Of a stretch of DNA of 64,000 bases, positions 36,919 through 45,788 are shown in pieces. A model generated the notes under the pieces. The model was not told the DNA's origin, did not search any database, and saw only the letters and a list, made by a program, of their open reading frames with translations. Within the stretch, counting starts at the first letter, position 1. Every line of letters begins with the position of its first letter. The stretch is taken from positions 713,692-777,691 of the forward strand of contig NZ_JAEKJT010000003.1 in assembly GCF_017303055.1 (NCBI RefSeq). Direction: 5' to 3'. This stretch comes from Halomonas litopenaei (GTDB lineage: Bacteria > Pseudomonadota > Gammaproteobacteria > Pseudomonadales > Halomonadaceae). Both the position numbers and the translations under genes were made by a program.

Positions 36919-37150
36919 ATTGGCATGGTGAATCACCGGTCTGGCAAGTACCTGAAATAGCACCTGACATGACAGGGGGCTTGCAGGGTTAGACGCCTGG
37001 CGAGCGGTGTCTTGAGGTATGATCTTGGCGCCAGTGACGTTTGCCGCTGCCAGCACACTGAGAGGTGAGCAGCGTCAAACCCGCGTCACACCCCTCACTG
37101 GCCGCCCCGTAACCACCTGGACACATGGCTCAGATTGAGCCGGAGACACC

Positions 37151-38611
37151 ATGCCCGACAATGCAATTCCGGCGGCCTCAGCGCGCCGTCAAGACAGCCG
37201 CGCCCAGGCGCTTCCTATCCTCGTGGTGTGCGCCGCGCTGTACGGCATCAGCCTGGCAGTCGGCTATCACATCAACGCGGTAGTGCTGACCATTCTCAGC
37301 ATGATCATCCTTTGCCTGCTGAGGATTCCCGTGGCCATTGCCTTGATCAGTGCGGCCATGCTCGGCGCACTGCATGCGGGGATGCCGATGACCGACGCCA
37401 TCGGCGCGTTCAACGACAATCTGCTGGTAGGCGCTCAGGTCGGTCTGACCTATGTGATGATCGGCGCCTTCGCCGTTGCGCTGTCCCGCAGTGGCCTGCT
37501 GGAGCTGCTGGCCGATGCCATTTCATCGCGACTTGGCAGTCACGAGGAAGGCACTCGGCGCGGCGTCAAATGGACGCTGTTCGGGCTATTCATCGTGGCC
37601 TCGCTGATGTCCCAGAATCTGGTACCGGTGCATATCGCCTTTATCCCGATCTTGATCCCACCGCTGCTTGGTGTGCTGGACCGTCTCAAGGTCGACCGCC
37701 GCGCCGTAGCCTGCATTCTGGCGTGCTCTATTAGCACCAGCTACCTGCTGCTACCCACCGGATTTGGCGCCATTTTCCTCAACGAGATCCTGCTGGCCAA
37801 CGTCAACAGCGTGGGCGCTGCACACGGCCTGACAGCGACTGCCGACATGGCGCCCAAGGCCATGGCCTTACCCGTGCTGGGCTTGGTCGCAGGGCTGCTG
37901 GTGGCAGTCTTCATCAGCTACCGCAGGCCGCGGGACTACGCCACTGCTGACGCCTCCGTCGCGATCACCCGGCCGACCGCCCCCACGCGGCTGAAGCCCC
38001 TTCAGCTCATTATCACGCTGGCGGCGCTGGCCGTGGCGCTGGTCTTTCAGCTTAGCTTTGATTCACTGCTGATCGGAGCCATGGTGGGCTTCCTGATTCT
38101 GACCCTTGGCGGCATCTTCCGCTGGCAGGAGCAGGACGACGTGTTCACCGATGGGCTGCGAATGATGGCTCAGATCGCCGTCATCATCACCATCGCCTCA
38201 GGCTTCGCCGGCGTACTGACCGCGACGGGGGAAATCGACGCCCTGGTCAGCGCCTCGGCAGCGTTGATTGGCGGCAACATGGCGGTGGGCGCAGCGGTCA
38301 TGCTGATCGTCGGTCTGTTCATTACCATCGGCTTTGGCGATTCCTTTGCCAGCGTGCCCATCCTGGCCCCGATCTATCTGCCGCTGGCGCTGACGTTGGG
38401 CTTTGACCCGCTGGCGGCCATTGCCCTACTGGGCGCTTCTGCCGCCCTCGGCGATGCCGGCTCGCCTGCGTCGACCATTACCCTCGGGGCCACGGCCGGC
38501 TTGAACGCCGACGGCCAACACGACCATATTCGGGACAGCGTCATCCCCACCTTCCTGCACTGCAACCTCGGTATGCTGGTCTTTGCCTGGATCGCAGCGA
38601 TGGTGCTCTGA
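37151..38611 (+). CDS. Na+/H+ antiporter NhaC-like / YuiF-like permease
   Basis: A 486-residue protein with about twelve membrane helices, of the ion-transporter superfamily. The region GFGDSFASVPILAPIYLPLALTLG and the matching N-terminal half (SMIILCLLRIPVAIAL) fit the NhaC/YuiF group. It may exchange sodium for protons or import an amino acid such as histidine; sequence alone does not decide. It is convergent with the LysR gene and not clearly part of its regulon. Confidence 0.8.
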   Translation: MPDNAIPAASARRQDSRAQALPILVVCAALYGISLAVGYHINAVVLTILSMIILCLLRIPVAIALISAAMLGALHAGMPMTDAIGAFNDNLLVGAQVGLTYVMIGAFAVALSRSGLLELLADAISSRLGSHEEGTRRGVKWTLFGLFIVASLMSQNLVPVHIAFIPILIPPLLGVLDRLKVDRRAVACILACSISTSYLLLPTGFGAIFLNEILLANVNSVGAAHGLTATADMAPKAMALPVLGLVAGLLVAVFISYRRPRDYATADASVAITRPTAPTRLKPLQLIITLAALAVALVFQLSFDSLLIGAMVGFLILTLGGIFRWQEQDDVFTDGLRMMAQIAVIITIASGFAGVLTATGEIDALVSASAALIGGNMAVGAAVMLIVGLFITIGFGDSFASVPILAPIYLPLALTLGFDPLAAIALLGASAALGDAGSPASTITLGATAGLNADGQHDHIRDSVIPTFLHCNLGMLVFAWIAAMVL

Positions 38612-38641
38612 CGCTCACCGGGCAGCGACCCAGCGGGATAG

Positions 38642-38670
38642 GACGGCGTCCCCGTGACGCGGACGCCGTC
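38642..38670. other. Hairpin between convergent genes
   Basis: Ten-pair stem GACGGCGTCC/GGACGCCGTC with a nine-base loop and no T-run, between the antiporter gene and the LysR gene. Confidence 0.6.
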
Positions 38671-38739
38671 TGCTGCAGATCCCAGGCCTGCTGTTGTGCG
38701 CCAACGTTCCCGGCGGCAGAGAAAGGAGCTGAGCAGCAA

Positions 38740-39633
38740 TCAACGACTCAGTGCCAGGGATTCGGCAACGTCGATCAGCCGACGCACCGCCGGCAGGCTG
38801 GCGTCTCGCCGCCACACCAGCATCAATGGCAAGACCATGTCGAGGTCATCCAGCGCGATGCTGACTACGCCCTCCGGTGCCCCCGTCATGGTCATCTCCG
38901 GCATGATGGTACAGCCCATACCAGCCGCCACCAGGCATAGCATGGTCGCATTGTCGGTCCCTTCCTGAACCACATGCGGGGTAAAGCCGCGCCGCTGAAA
39001 CGCATGGATGAGTTTGTCGTGGTAGACCGGCGTCGCGCTTCGCTCGAACCAGATGAAATCCTCGCCGGTCAGTTCAGCCAGTGTCTTCGGCGGGTGCCGC
39101 GCCAGCCGGGAACCTTTGCTCACGACCAGCACCAGTCGATCTTCATACAGGCAGTGGCTGTCGAGCTGATCATCGTCCTGTGGGGGGAAGAACAGCATGC
39201 CTGCATCCAGCTGATGATGCCGAAGCGCCTCCACCTGTGGGGCAGACAGCAGTGACTGCACCTTCAGGCTGACATCTGGGTAGCTCTGACGAAACTGGTT
39301 GAGCAGCCTGACAATCTGCGGCACCCACAGGTGCATGACCGTCACGCCCAAGCGCAGCTGACCAAGCTGGCCATCGGCGATACGCCGCGCATCGTGCTTG
39401 GCCGTCTCGAACTCCCGTAGTAGCCGCCTCGCCTCTCGGTGAAACGCACTGCCGGCTGCCGTGAGGCTGACACCGTGACGCGAACGCTCCAGCAACGTTG
39501 CCCCTACCGACTCCTCCAGCAGCCTGAGTTGCCGCGTCAGGGCGGGCTGGGCCAGCGGAATCTCCCGGGCAGCGCGGGAGATCGAGCCCTCCTCGACCAC
39601 CGCCAGGAAATAGCGCAATTGCTTGAAGTCCAT
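38740..39633 (-). CDS. LysR-family regulator of the amidohydrolase/symporter genes
   Basis: A 297-residue LysR protein. The start MDFKQLRYFLAVVEEGSISRAAREIPLAQPALTRQ is the usual winged helix-turn-helix, and the rest is the effector domain. GAGGAGG lies six bases before the ATG. It is divergent from the M20 amidohydrolase gene across an AT-rich space with an inverted repeat, so it likely controls that cluster. The effector may be the imported N-acyl compound. Confidence 0.9.
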   Translation of the reverse strand: MDFKQLRYFLAVVEEGSISRAAREIPLAQPALTRQLRLLEESVGATLLERSRHGVSLTAAGSAFHREARRLLREFETAKHDARRIADGQLGQLRLGVTVMHLWVPQIVRLLNQFRQSYPDVSLKVQSLLSAPQVEALRHHQLDAGMLFFPPQDDDQLDSHCLYEDRLVLVVSKGSRLARHPPKTLAELTGEDFIWFERSATPVYHDKLIHAFQRRGFTPHVVQEGTDNATMLCLVAAGMGCTIMPEMTMTGAPEGVVSIALDDLDMVLPLMLVWRRDASLPAVRRLIDVAESLALSR

Positions 39634-39761
39634 GCTCGCCTCCTCGTGGTCCAGCCACCGGCGCCGACGCCCCCAGGGGCATGCCAGACACCCGGCATCC
39701 ATACAATAAAAGCATGGTAATAGAAAAATAATAATATTTTATCTATAAAAAGCCGCCGACC

Positions 39762-39778
39762 ATGATGGTGAACATCAT
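39762..39778. promoter_or_regulatory. Candidate LysR operator
   Basis: Inverted repeat ATGATG-GTGAA-CATCAT in the divergent space between the LysR gene and the amidohydrolase gene, next to an AT-rich stretch (39720-39750) that probably carries promoter elements. Confidence 0.5.
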
Positions 39779-39798
39779 TCACACATCTGCGGCATCCC

Positions 39799-40995
39799 AT
39801 GACCCTGACTATCGACACCTCGTTCTTCGACGATCAACTGCAAAGCCTGACGGAACTTCGCCATCATTTTCACCGCCACCCCGAGCTCGGGTTCAAGGAG
39901 CACGCCACCTCGGCGCGGGTCTGTGAAGAGCTTGAACGCCTGGATATTCCCTACGAACAGGGTCTGGGCGGTACGGGTGTGGTCGCCACCATCAAGGGCC
40001 TGGCGGCGGACAACGGGCGTCGCATCGGGCTGCGTGCGGACATGGATGCGCTGCCGATCCAGGAGGCCAGCGACCACGCTCATGCCTCCGAAGTACCCGG
40101 CATCATGCACGCCTGTGGGCATGATGGTCATACCACCATGCTGATTGGTGCCGCGCGTTACCTGGCTCGCCATCGCGACTTTTCCGGCATCGTCTACCTG
40201 GTCTTTCAGCCGGCAGAAGAGGGCCTGGGTGGCGGACGCGAAATGGTCAAGGACGGCCTGTTCGAGCGCTACCCCATGGACGCTATCTACGGCCTGCACA
40301 ACTGGCCCGCCCTGCCCAGAGGCCAGGTTGCGATCCGCCCCGGCCCGATCATGGCTGCGACCGACCGCCTCGACATTTGCGTCCGTGGCAAGGGCGGCCA
40401 TGGTGGCGTGAACCCTCATCTCTCCATCGACCCGGTGCGCATGGCCGGAGCCCTCATTCAGGCATTGCACAGTGTGGTATCGCGAGATGCCGACCCGCTG
40501 TCGCCTGCCGCCCTTAGCCTGTGCGGGATCAAGGGCGGAGAACTCGATGGCTTCGCCATCATTCCCGATGAGGTCCGCCTGAGCGGCACCGTCCGCACCC
40601 TCGACCTGGCCACACAGGACCGCATTGCCGACGCCATCGCCCGTACTTGCGACGGTGTCGCAGCCACCTACGGGGGCCAGATCGAGGTCGACCATCAGCG
40701 CATTTTCCCCGCCACCATCAATCACCCCGAGGCCACTCAGCATGTCATCGATACGGCCCGCGGGGTGCTCGGTGAATCGGCGCTGGAGCAAGAGGTAGCC
40801 CCAAGCCTGGGGGGTGAGGACTTCGCCTTCATGCTGGAGCAGTGCCCTGGTGCCTACTTCTTCCTGGGCAGCGCCGACACGCCGGACACTCCGCCGTTGC
40901 ACAACGCTCGCTACGACTTCAACGACGCCATCATTCCTACCGGCAGCCAACTGCTGGTCGCCATCGCGCTCGAAGGACTGGCCAAGGCCTCCTGA
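39799..40995 (+). CDS. M20-family amidohydrolase (hippurate hydrolase-like)
   Basis: A 398-residue zinc amidohydrolase of the HipO/N-acyl-amino-acid deacylase group. The motifs are HPELGFKEHAT, GLRADMDALPI, MHACGHDGHTTM (Cys/His ligands), QPAEEGLGGG with the catalytic Glu, and GGEDFAFM near the end. It would cleave an acyl group from an amino acid imported by the symporter downstream. No strong ribosome site lies before the ATG. Confidence 0.9.
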   Translation: MTLTIDTSFFDDQLQSLTELRHHFHRHPELGFKEHATSARVCEELERLDIPYEQGLGGTGVVATIKGLAADNGRRIGLRADMDALPIQEASDHAHASEVPGIMHACGHDGHTTMLIGAARYLARHRDFSGIVYLVFQPAEEGLGGGREMVKDGLFERYPMDAIYGLHNWPALPRGQVAIRPGPIMAATDRLDICVRGKGGHGGVNPHLSIDPVRMAGALIQALHSVVSRDADPLSPAALSLCGIKGGELDGFAIIPDEVRLSGTVRTLDLATQDRIADAIARTCDGVAATYGGQIEVDHQRIFPATINHPEATQHVIDTARGVLGESALEQEVAPSLGGEDFAFMLEQCPGAYFFLGSADTPDTPPLHNARYDFNDAIIPTGSQLLVAIALEGLAKAS

Positions 40996-41101
40996 CCCGA
41001 TCGCCGCTGGCCAGTCACAGCTGGCCGATCACAGCTGACGCCCGCAGGGATATCAGCTGGCAACAGCGTCCACGACCACAATCCACAACAAGAGGTCTCT
41101 C

Positions 41102-41326
41102 ATGAAACACTCCACTGGCATGCCGTCGAAAGGCCTGCTGCTCTACTTCGTGCTTTGCACCCTGGCCATGGTCTGGCCAGGGGCTCTTATCGCCAATCGC
41201 ATCGACCCCATCATCCTTGGCATGCCCTTCTTCATGTTCTGGTACGTCGCCTGGGTCTTCGCACTCTTCGTCGGCCTGGTGATCGCCTATCGCAAGGACG
41301 CCGAGAAGGAGGTGGATCATGAGTGA
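41102..41326 (+). CDS. DUF3311 small membrane protein
   Basis: A 74-residue protein with two membrane helices: GLLLYFVLCTLAMVWPGALI and PFFMFWYVAWVFALFVGLVI. DUF3311 proteins are regular partners of the SSS symporter that follows, probably as a small subunit. AGAGG precedes the ATG, and the end overlaps the symporter gene by eight bases. Confidence 0.9.
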   Translation: MKHSTGMPSKGLLLYFVLCTLAMVWPGALIANRIDPIILGMPFFMFWYVAWVFALFVGLVIAYRKDAEKEVDHE

Positions 41327-42794
41327 TTCGATGCTGATCACCGCGATGACGGTGGGCTACCTGGTGGTGGTCCTGCTGGTCGGCCTGCGCGCTCGTCGCG
41401 GTCAGACCTCATCGCTGGAAGGATATGTGGCGGGCGGCCGCCATATGGGCCTGCTGGTGCTGTTCTTCATCCTCGGCGCAGAGATCTTCTCTGCCTTTGC
41501 CTTTCTCGGCGCTCCCGGCTGGGCCTACAGCAAGGGCGCTCCGGCGTTCTATATCATCGCCTACCTGACCCTGGCGGTCATTGTCTGGTGGCTGATTGCA
41601 CCGCACATCTCTCGACTGGGTCGGCGCCACGGGTTCCTGACTCAGGCCGAGTTCCTGTCTGCCTGCTACCCCACGCCGAAAAACCTGCTGGGACTGGTCA
41701 TTGGTGTGGTCAGTGTGCTGGCGATGATTCCCTATCTGACGATTCAAATCGCCGGTGCTGGCCTGCTGTTCGAGGCCGCCACCTCGGGCACCATCCCCTT
41801 CTGGCTCGGCAGCCTGCTGGCATGCGGGGTGGTGGCCGCCTATGTCTACGCCAGCGGCCTTCAGGGCATCGGCTGGACCAACCTGATGCAGGGCTTGATG
41901 ATGGTCGTCATCGCCTGGGCCCTCGGACTGACGACAGCCGAGCAGTTCTTCGGCGGCGTCGGCGAGATGTTCCAGCAGATCAAGGATCAGGCACCGGAGT
42001 ACCTGACCATGCCGGGCGCTACCGGAATGGGCTGGGGTGCCTTCTCGACCGCTGTACTGGTCAGCGCGCTGGGCTGCGTGATGTGGCCACACATCTTCAT
42101 GAAGTTTTACAGCGCGCGGGACGTCAGGACGCTCAAGCGGGTGTTCGTGCTGTATCCGCTTTACAGCTATCTGCTGGTGCCGCTGCTGATCATTGGCTTT
42201 GCCGGTATCGTGCTGCTGGCGGATACGCCGCTGGAATCCCCAGACCAGGTGCTGTTGACCATCGTCGTGGAACTGGCTGACCTGCCGGCCTGGGTCATCG
42301 GACTGGCGCTGTCCGGCGCGCTGGCCGCCGCCATGTCCACGGCGGCCAACCTGGCTCATACCTCAGCCACCATTCTGGTCAGAGACGTCGTCCAGTTCGC
42401 ACCACGCATGCGCGCCCTGCCCGAGCAACAGGCGCTGTCGATGACCCGCTATGGCGTCATCGTGATCTCACTGCTGGCCTATCTCCTGGCGCTGGCCAAT
42501 CCTGGCTCACTGGTGAGCCTGCTGCTTGGCGCCTACGGCATCATTGTGCAGCTACTGCCGATGCTGCTGGGGGCTCTTTTCTGGCGGCGTGCGTCCCAGA
42601 CAGCGGCCTTTATCGGGCTCAGTGTCGGCGCAGTGATCACCCTGCTGCTGCAATTTGGCGTGGACGCGCCATTCGGCTGGCATCCGGGATTCTGTGGGTT
42701 GGTCATCAACTCGGCCATCTTCGTGGTCATCAGCTTGATGCGTAAATCCAGCGAGTCTCGTGCCCCCGTGGAGAGTCTGTCAGCCCAGGCCTGA
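41319..42794 (+). CDS. Sodium:solute symporter family protein
   Basis: A 491-residue SSS transporter with about thirteen helices. Typical parts are the N-terminal YVAGGRHMGLLVLFFILGAEIFSAFAFLG region and a later GLALSGALAAAMSTAANLAH, the sodium-site helix of the family. It imports an organic acid or N-acyl amino acid with sodium. AAGGAGG lies five bases before the ATG. With the DUF3311 partner and the M20 enzyme it makes an uptake-and-hydrolysis unit. Confidence 0.92.
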   Translation: MSDSMLITAMTVGYLVVVLLVGLRARRGQTSSLEGYVAGGRHMGLLVLFFILGAEIFSAFAFLGAPGWAYSKGAPAFYIIAYLTLAVIVWWLIAPHISRLGRRHGFLTQAEFLSACYPTPKNLLGLVIGVVSVLAMIPYLTIQIAGAGLLFEAATSGTIPFWLGSLLACGVVAAYVYASGLQGIGWTNLMQGLMMVVIAWALGLTTAEQFFGGVGEMFQQIKDQAPEYLTMPGATGMGWGAFSTAVLVSALGCVMWPHIFMKFYSARDVRTLKRVFVLYPLYSYLLVPLLIIGFAGIVLLADTPLESPDQVLLTIVVELADLPAWVIGLALSGALAAAMSTAANLAHTSATILVRDVVQFAPRMRALPEQQALSMTRYGVIVISLLAYLLALANPGSLVSLLLGAYGIIVQLLPMLLGALFWRRASQTAAFIGLSVGAVITLLLQFGVDAPFGWHPGFCGLVINSAIFVVISLMRKSSESRAPVESLSAQA

Positions 42795-42822
42795 ACCAAC
42801 GCCTGACATAGGCGATATCCCC

Positions 42823-42853
42823 ATGGCCAGCGTCCCCTCCGGGCGCTGGCCAT
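42823..42853 (+). other. Hairpin after the symporter gene
   Basis: Ten-pair stem ATGGCCAGCG/CGCTGGCCAT with an 11-base loop. It has no T-run, so it may be a weak or Rho-assisted stop. Confidence 0.5.
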
Positions 42854-42969
42854 TCGCATGTTGCCCCCCTCAAAGCGTCCTGCTGACGCCCGCCATACCC
42901 AACGCTGTCGACCTGCATCGCCTGCCAACGTCAGACATGGCGCCGGGGAGGTCTCGACCTTGGTGGCAA

Positions 42970-42997
42970 TTGATTTTATAGACGCCTGGTCTAAAAT
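42970..42997 (+). promoter_or_regulatory. acuR promoter with AcuR-type operator
   Basis: A -35 box TTGATT (42970-42975) and a -10 box TAAAAT (42992-42997) are 16 bases apart. The operator TAGAC-GCCTG-GTCTA (42979-42993) fills the spacer and touches the -10. The expected transcript start is at or next to the ATG (43004). Confidence 0.75.
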
Positions 42998-43003
42998 CTC
43001 TCC

Positions 43004-43660
43004 ATGACTCACGCAAACACCAAGCGCCGAGGGCGTCCCCCCAAGACCGACTACCGCATCGGCACCCAGGAAGGCGATGCCCGGGCCGCCCTGATCGCCA
43101 GCGGCCTCGAGACGCTGACGGAACATGGCTACCTGGGCGCTGGCCTGGAGGGAATACTCAAGCGCGCCGGCGTGCCGAAGGGGTCCTTCTACCACTACTT
43201 CGCCAGCAAGGAAGCCTTCGGCCAGGCGGTCATGGAGCGCTATGCCAGCTACTTTGCGGGCAAGCTCGAGCGCCACCTGGAGGATGCTTCCCAGCCCCCC
43301 CTTGCCCAACTACTGGCCTTTGCCGAGGACGCCAAGGCCGGCATGGCGCGCCATGGGTATCGTCGCGGCTGCCTGGTCGGCAACCTCGGCCAGGAGGCGG
43401 CCGGGCTGCCCAGCCACTATCGCGAGTGGCTGATCGAGACCCTGGCAGACTGGCAGCAGCGCCTTGCCGCGTGCCTGGAGGAGGCCCGCCAACGCGGTGA
43501 TATCGCCGGCGACAGCGACTGCATGCTACTCGCCGAAGCCTTCTGGATTGGGTGGGAGGGCGCCATCATGCGCGCAAGACTCGAGCGCGGCCCACGCCCC
43601 ATCGACGTCTTCACGTCACACTTCCTCGCCGGACTGCAGACCACTTCGCCCGCAGCCTGA
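43004..43660 (+). CDS. acuR: TetR-family repressor AcuR-like
   Basis: A 218-residue TetR regulator with the helix-turn-helix GAGLEGILKRAGVPKGSFYHYFASKEAFG and a helical ligand domain. The AcuR-like call rests on its position just before acuI and on a shared operator. AcuR is known to release DNA on binding acrylate. There is no ribosome site before the ATG and the promoter predicts a transcript that starts at it, so the message is probably leaderless. Confidence 0.8.
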   Translation: MTHANTKRRGRPPKTDYRIGTQEGDARAALIASGLETLTEHGYLGAGLEGILKRAGVPKGSFYHYFASKEAFGQAVMERYASYFAGKLERHLEDASQPPLAQLLAFAEDAKAGMARHGYRRGCLVGNLGQEAAGLPSHYREWLIETLADWQQRLAACLEEARQRGDIAGDSDCMLLAEAFWIGWEGAIMRARLERGPRPIDVFTSHFLAGLQTTSPAA

Positions 43661-43724
43661 CGCTAATGAGCGGCATCCTGAAGCCGCTGCCATGCATCCT
43701 GCGGGACCTTCCCGCGACATTTCA

Positions 43725-43739
43725 TAGACAGTCAGTCTA
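43725..43739 (+). promoter_or_regulatory. Second AcuR-type operator, before acuI
   Basis: TAGAC-AGTCA-GTCTA, with the same arms and the same five-base spacing as the site in the acuR promoter. It ends 14 bases before the acuI ATG. Confidence 0.75.
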
Positions 43740-43753
43740 AAAAGGAGCCAGCC

Positions 43754-44734
43754 ATGTTCAAGGCCATCGTGATCCGCAAGGAAGACGACCACCAGCAGGT
43801 TGCCATCGAATCCATCCACGAACAGGACCTGCCTGAAGGCAATGTTACTGTCGCGGTGGACTACAGCACGCTGAACTACAAGGACGGCCTGGCCATTACC
43901 GGCAAGGGCCCGGTCGTGCGCAGCTTTCCCATGGTGCCGGGGATCGACCTGGCCGGCACGGTGACATCATCCTCCCATGGGGAGTTTGCGGTGGGGGACC
44001 AGGTGGTGCTGAACGGCTGGGGAGTCGGCGAAACTCACTGGGGCGGGCTGGCGGAGAAGGCTCGTCTGAACGGTGACTGGCTGATTCCACTACCCACGGC
44101 CTTCTCGACCAAGAGTGCGATGGCGATCGGCACCGCGGGTTACACCGCCATGTTGTCGGTCATGGCGTTGGAGCGTCATGGCGTCACCCCCGACCAGGGC
44201 GAGGTCTTGGTGACGGGCGCCAGCGGTGGCGTCGGCAGTTTTGCGGTGTCTCTGCTGGCCAAGCTGGGCTACCAGGTGGTCGCCGCCACCGGCAAGATCA
44301 ATGAGGCGGAATACCTCAAGTCCCTCGGGGCCCGTACGATTATCGATCGCCAGGAGCTCACGCAACCAGGCAAGCCCTTGCAGAAGGAACGCTGGGCGGG
44401 CGCCATCGATAGCGTTGGCAGCCACACCCTGAGCAATGTTGTGGCCTCCACCCGCTATGGCGGCACCGTCACCTGCTGCGGCCTGGCCCAGGGCATGGAC
44501 CTGCCTGGTACGGTCATGCCCTTCATTCTGCGCGGCGTCACCTTGGCCGGCATCGACAGCGTGATGCAGCCCAAGGCGGTACGCATGGCCGCCTGGCAGC
44601 GTCTCGCCGAACTGCTGTCCAATGACAGCCTGGAGCAGATCGCCACCGAAATCCCCCTGTCACAGGCGGTTGACGCGGCAGAGCGGCTGATCGACGGCCA
44701 GATCAAAGGCAGAGTCGTGGTCGCCACCCGGTGA
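43754..44734 (+). CDS. acuI: Acrylyl-CoA reductase (YhdH/AcuI)
   Basis: A 326-residue medium-chain reductase that turns toxic acryloyl-CoA into propionyl-CoA with NADPH. Hallmarks are STLNYKDGLAITG, MVPGIDLAGTV, GWGVGETHWGGLAEKARLNGDWL and the nucleotide loop GASGGVGSFAVSLLAKLG. Length is normal. A GGAG site precedes the ATG. Acryloyl-CoA arises from DMSP or other C3 routes; no DMSP lyase gene is in the window. Confidence 0.93.
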   Translation: MFKAIVIRKEDDHQQVAIESIHEQDLPEGNVTVAVDYSTLNYKDGLAITGKGPVVRSFPMVPGIDLAGTVTSSSHGEFAVGDQVVLNGWGVGETHWGGLAEKARLNGDWLIPLPTAFSTKSAMAIGTAGYTAMLSVMALERHGVTPDQGEVLVTGASGGVGSFAVSLLAKLGYQVVAATGKINEAEYLKSLGARTIIDRQELTQPGKPLQKERWAGAIDSVGSHTLSNVVASTRYGGTVTCCGLAQGMDLPGTVMPFILRGVTLAGIDSVMQPKAVRMAAWQRLAELLSNDSLEQIATEIPLSQAVDAAERLIDGQIKGRVVVATR

Positions 44735-44789
44735 CGCCCCCACCACCCACTGACACGGCACTGAATGTGCGCAGTGGACGAAACACAGC

Positions 44790-44829
44790 ACCCTGCATGC
44801 CGGTGGCGTCAGCGACGGGTATGCAGGGT
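44790..44829 (+). other. Long hairpin after acuI
   Basis: Nine-pair outer stem ACCCTGCAT/ATGCAGGGT with a partly paired 22-base inside. It has no T-run. Likely a 3' end structure of the acuI message. Confidence 0.5.
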
Positions 44830-44953
44830 CGATAAGCGGCCTACCAGTGCACTTACCAATCGCGCTACCCGTAGCAGTCGCCACGTTGTGGGAGCTACAC
44901 GACAACGCGCTCAAGGTTAACCGGAGATAGAGAGTCGGATTTCTTTGAGACAC

Positions 44954-44980
44954 AAAAAAACCGCCTCAAGGGGCGGTTTT
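44954..44980 (-). terminator. Intrinsic terminator of the tRNA operon
   Basis: Stem CCGCCT/GGGCGG with a seven-T tail on the minus strand (A-run 44954-44960), about 40 bases beyond the last tRNA. Confidence 0.88.
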
Positions 44981-45020
44981 GATGTTGCAACAAGCTTTTG
45001 ATTTCCAACCATCTTTTAGA

Positions 45021-45096
<76 letters not shown>

Positions 45097-45169
45097 TCGG
45101 GTCGACCTAACGGTCGCTTGCTGCTCTGATGATTCGCCTTTCAGCGCTTCACCCGAAACGGGGTTGGCG

Positions 45170-45244
45170 TGGCTGGGGTAGCAGGATTCGAACCTGCGCA
45201 TGCCGATACCAAAAACCGGTGCCTTACCACTTGGCGATACCCCA
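45170..45244 (-). tRNA. tRNA-Gln (anticodon TTG)
   Basis: A 75-base tRNA with an encoded CCA. The acceptor is TGGGGTA/TACCCCA with the typical U1-A72 pair of tRNA-Gln, and the anticodon loop is TTTTGGT. Middle gene of the operon. Confidence 0.97.
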
Positions 45245-45251
45245 GCAGAGT

Positions 45252-45327
45252 TGGTGGCCAGAGACGGAATCGAACCGCCGACACGGGGATTTTCAATCCC
45301 CTGCTCTACCAACTGAGCTATCTGGCC
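45252..45327 (-). tRNA. tRNA-Phe (anticodon GAA)
   Basis: A 76-base tRNA with an encoded CCA. The acceptor is GGCCAGA/TCTGGCC and the anticodon loop TTGAAAA. First gene of the operon. Confidence 0.97.
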
Positions 45328-45344
45328 CCTTGCCAACGCGACGT

Positions 45345-45373
45345 ATTAAACCAATTCCTCCGTTTTCCGTCAA
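45345..45373 (-). promoter_or_regulatory. Promoter of the tRNA operon
   Basis: Minus strand: -35 TTGACG (45368-45373), a 17-base spacer and -10 TTTAAT (45345-45350), followed by a GC-rich discriminator (ACGTCGCG), as expected for stringently controlled tRNA genes. Confidence 0.85.
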
Positions 45374-45422
45374 CCCCTTTTCTTTCAAAATGATGGCGAC
45401 CACGACCGAAGCAGGCTGAAGC

Positions 45423-45695
45423 CTAGATATCACGCGGGACGTAGCCCTCTGCGCGGTCGGTTTCCTGATTGTCGAAGAAGCGTTCCATCTGCTCCATCAG
45501 GTACTCGCGGCTGCTGGGCTCCATCATGTTGAGGTGCTTCTCGTTAATCAGGCGGGTCTGCAGCGCCTGCCACTCCTCCCAGGCCTGACGCGAAATACTG
45601 GCCTGGATCTCCTGGCCCTTCTTGCCCGGCAGGGGCGGAAAAGGCAGGGCGTCGAGTTCTTTCTGATACTTGCGGCAGAATACGGTCTGACTCAT
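45423..45695 (-). CDS. yggX: YggX, iron-trafficking / oxidative damage protection protein
   Basis: A 90-residue protein that starts MSQTVFCRKYQKELDALPFPP, with the conserved Cys7, and has the helical tail PSSREYLMEQMERFF. YggX protects iron-sulfur enzymes from oxidative damage and affects iron trafficking. AGGAG lies seven bases before the ATG. It follows mutY on the same strand, an old and widespread pair. Confidence 0.95.
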   Translation of the reverse strand: MSQTVFCRKYQKELDALPFPPLPGKKGQEIQASISRQAWEEWQALQTRLINEKHLNMMEPSSREYLMEQMERFFDNQETDRAEGYVPRDI

Positions 45696-45788
45696 GACTC
45701 TCTCCTGTGGATGCAGCGTCTGCTGAAGCGCCAAATAGATGAAGCGGTCGCTAGCTGGCCCGAGCATAGCAGCCCAGGCCGGCCTCGC

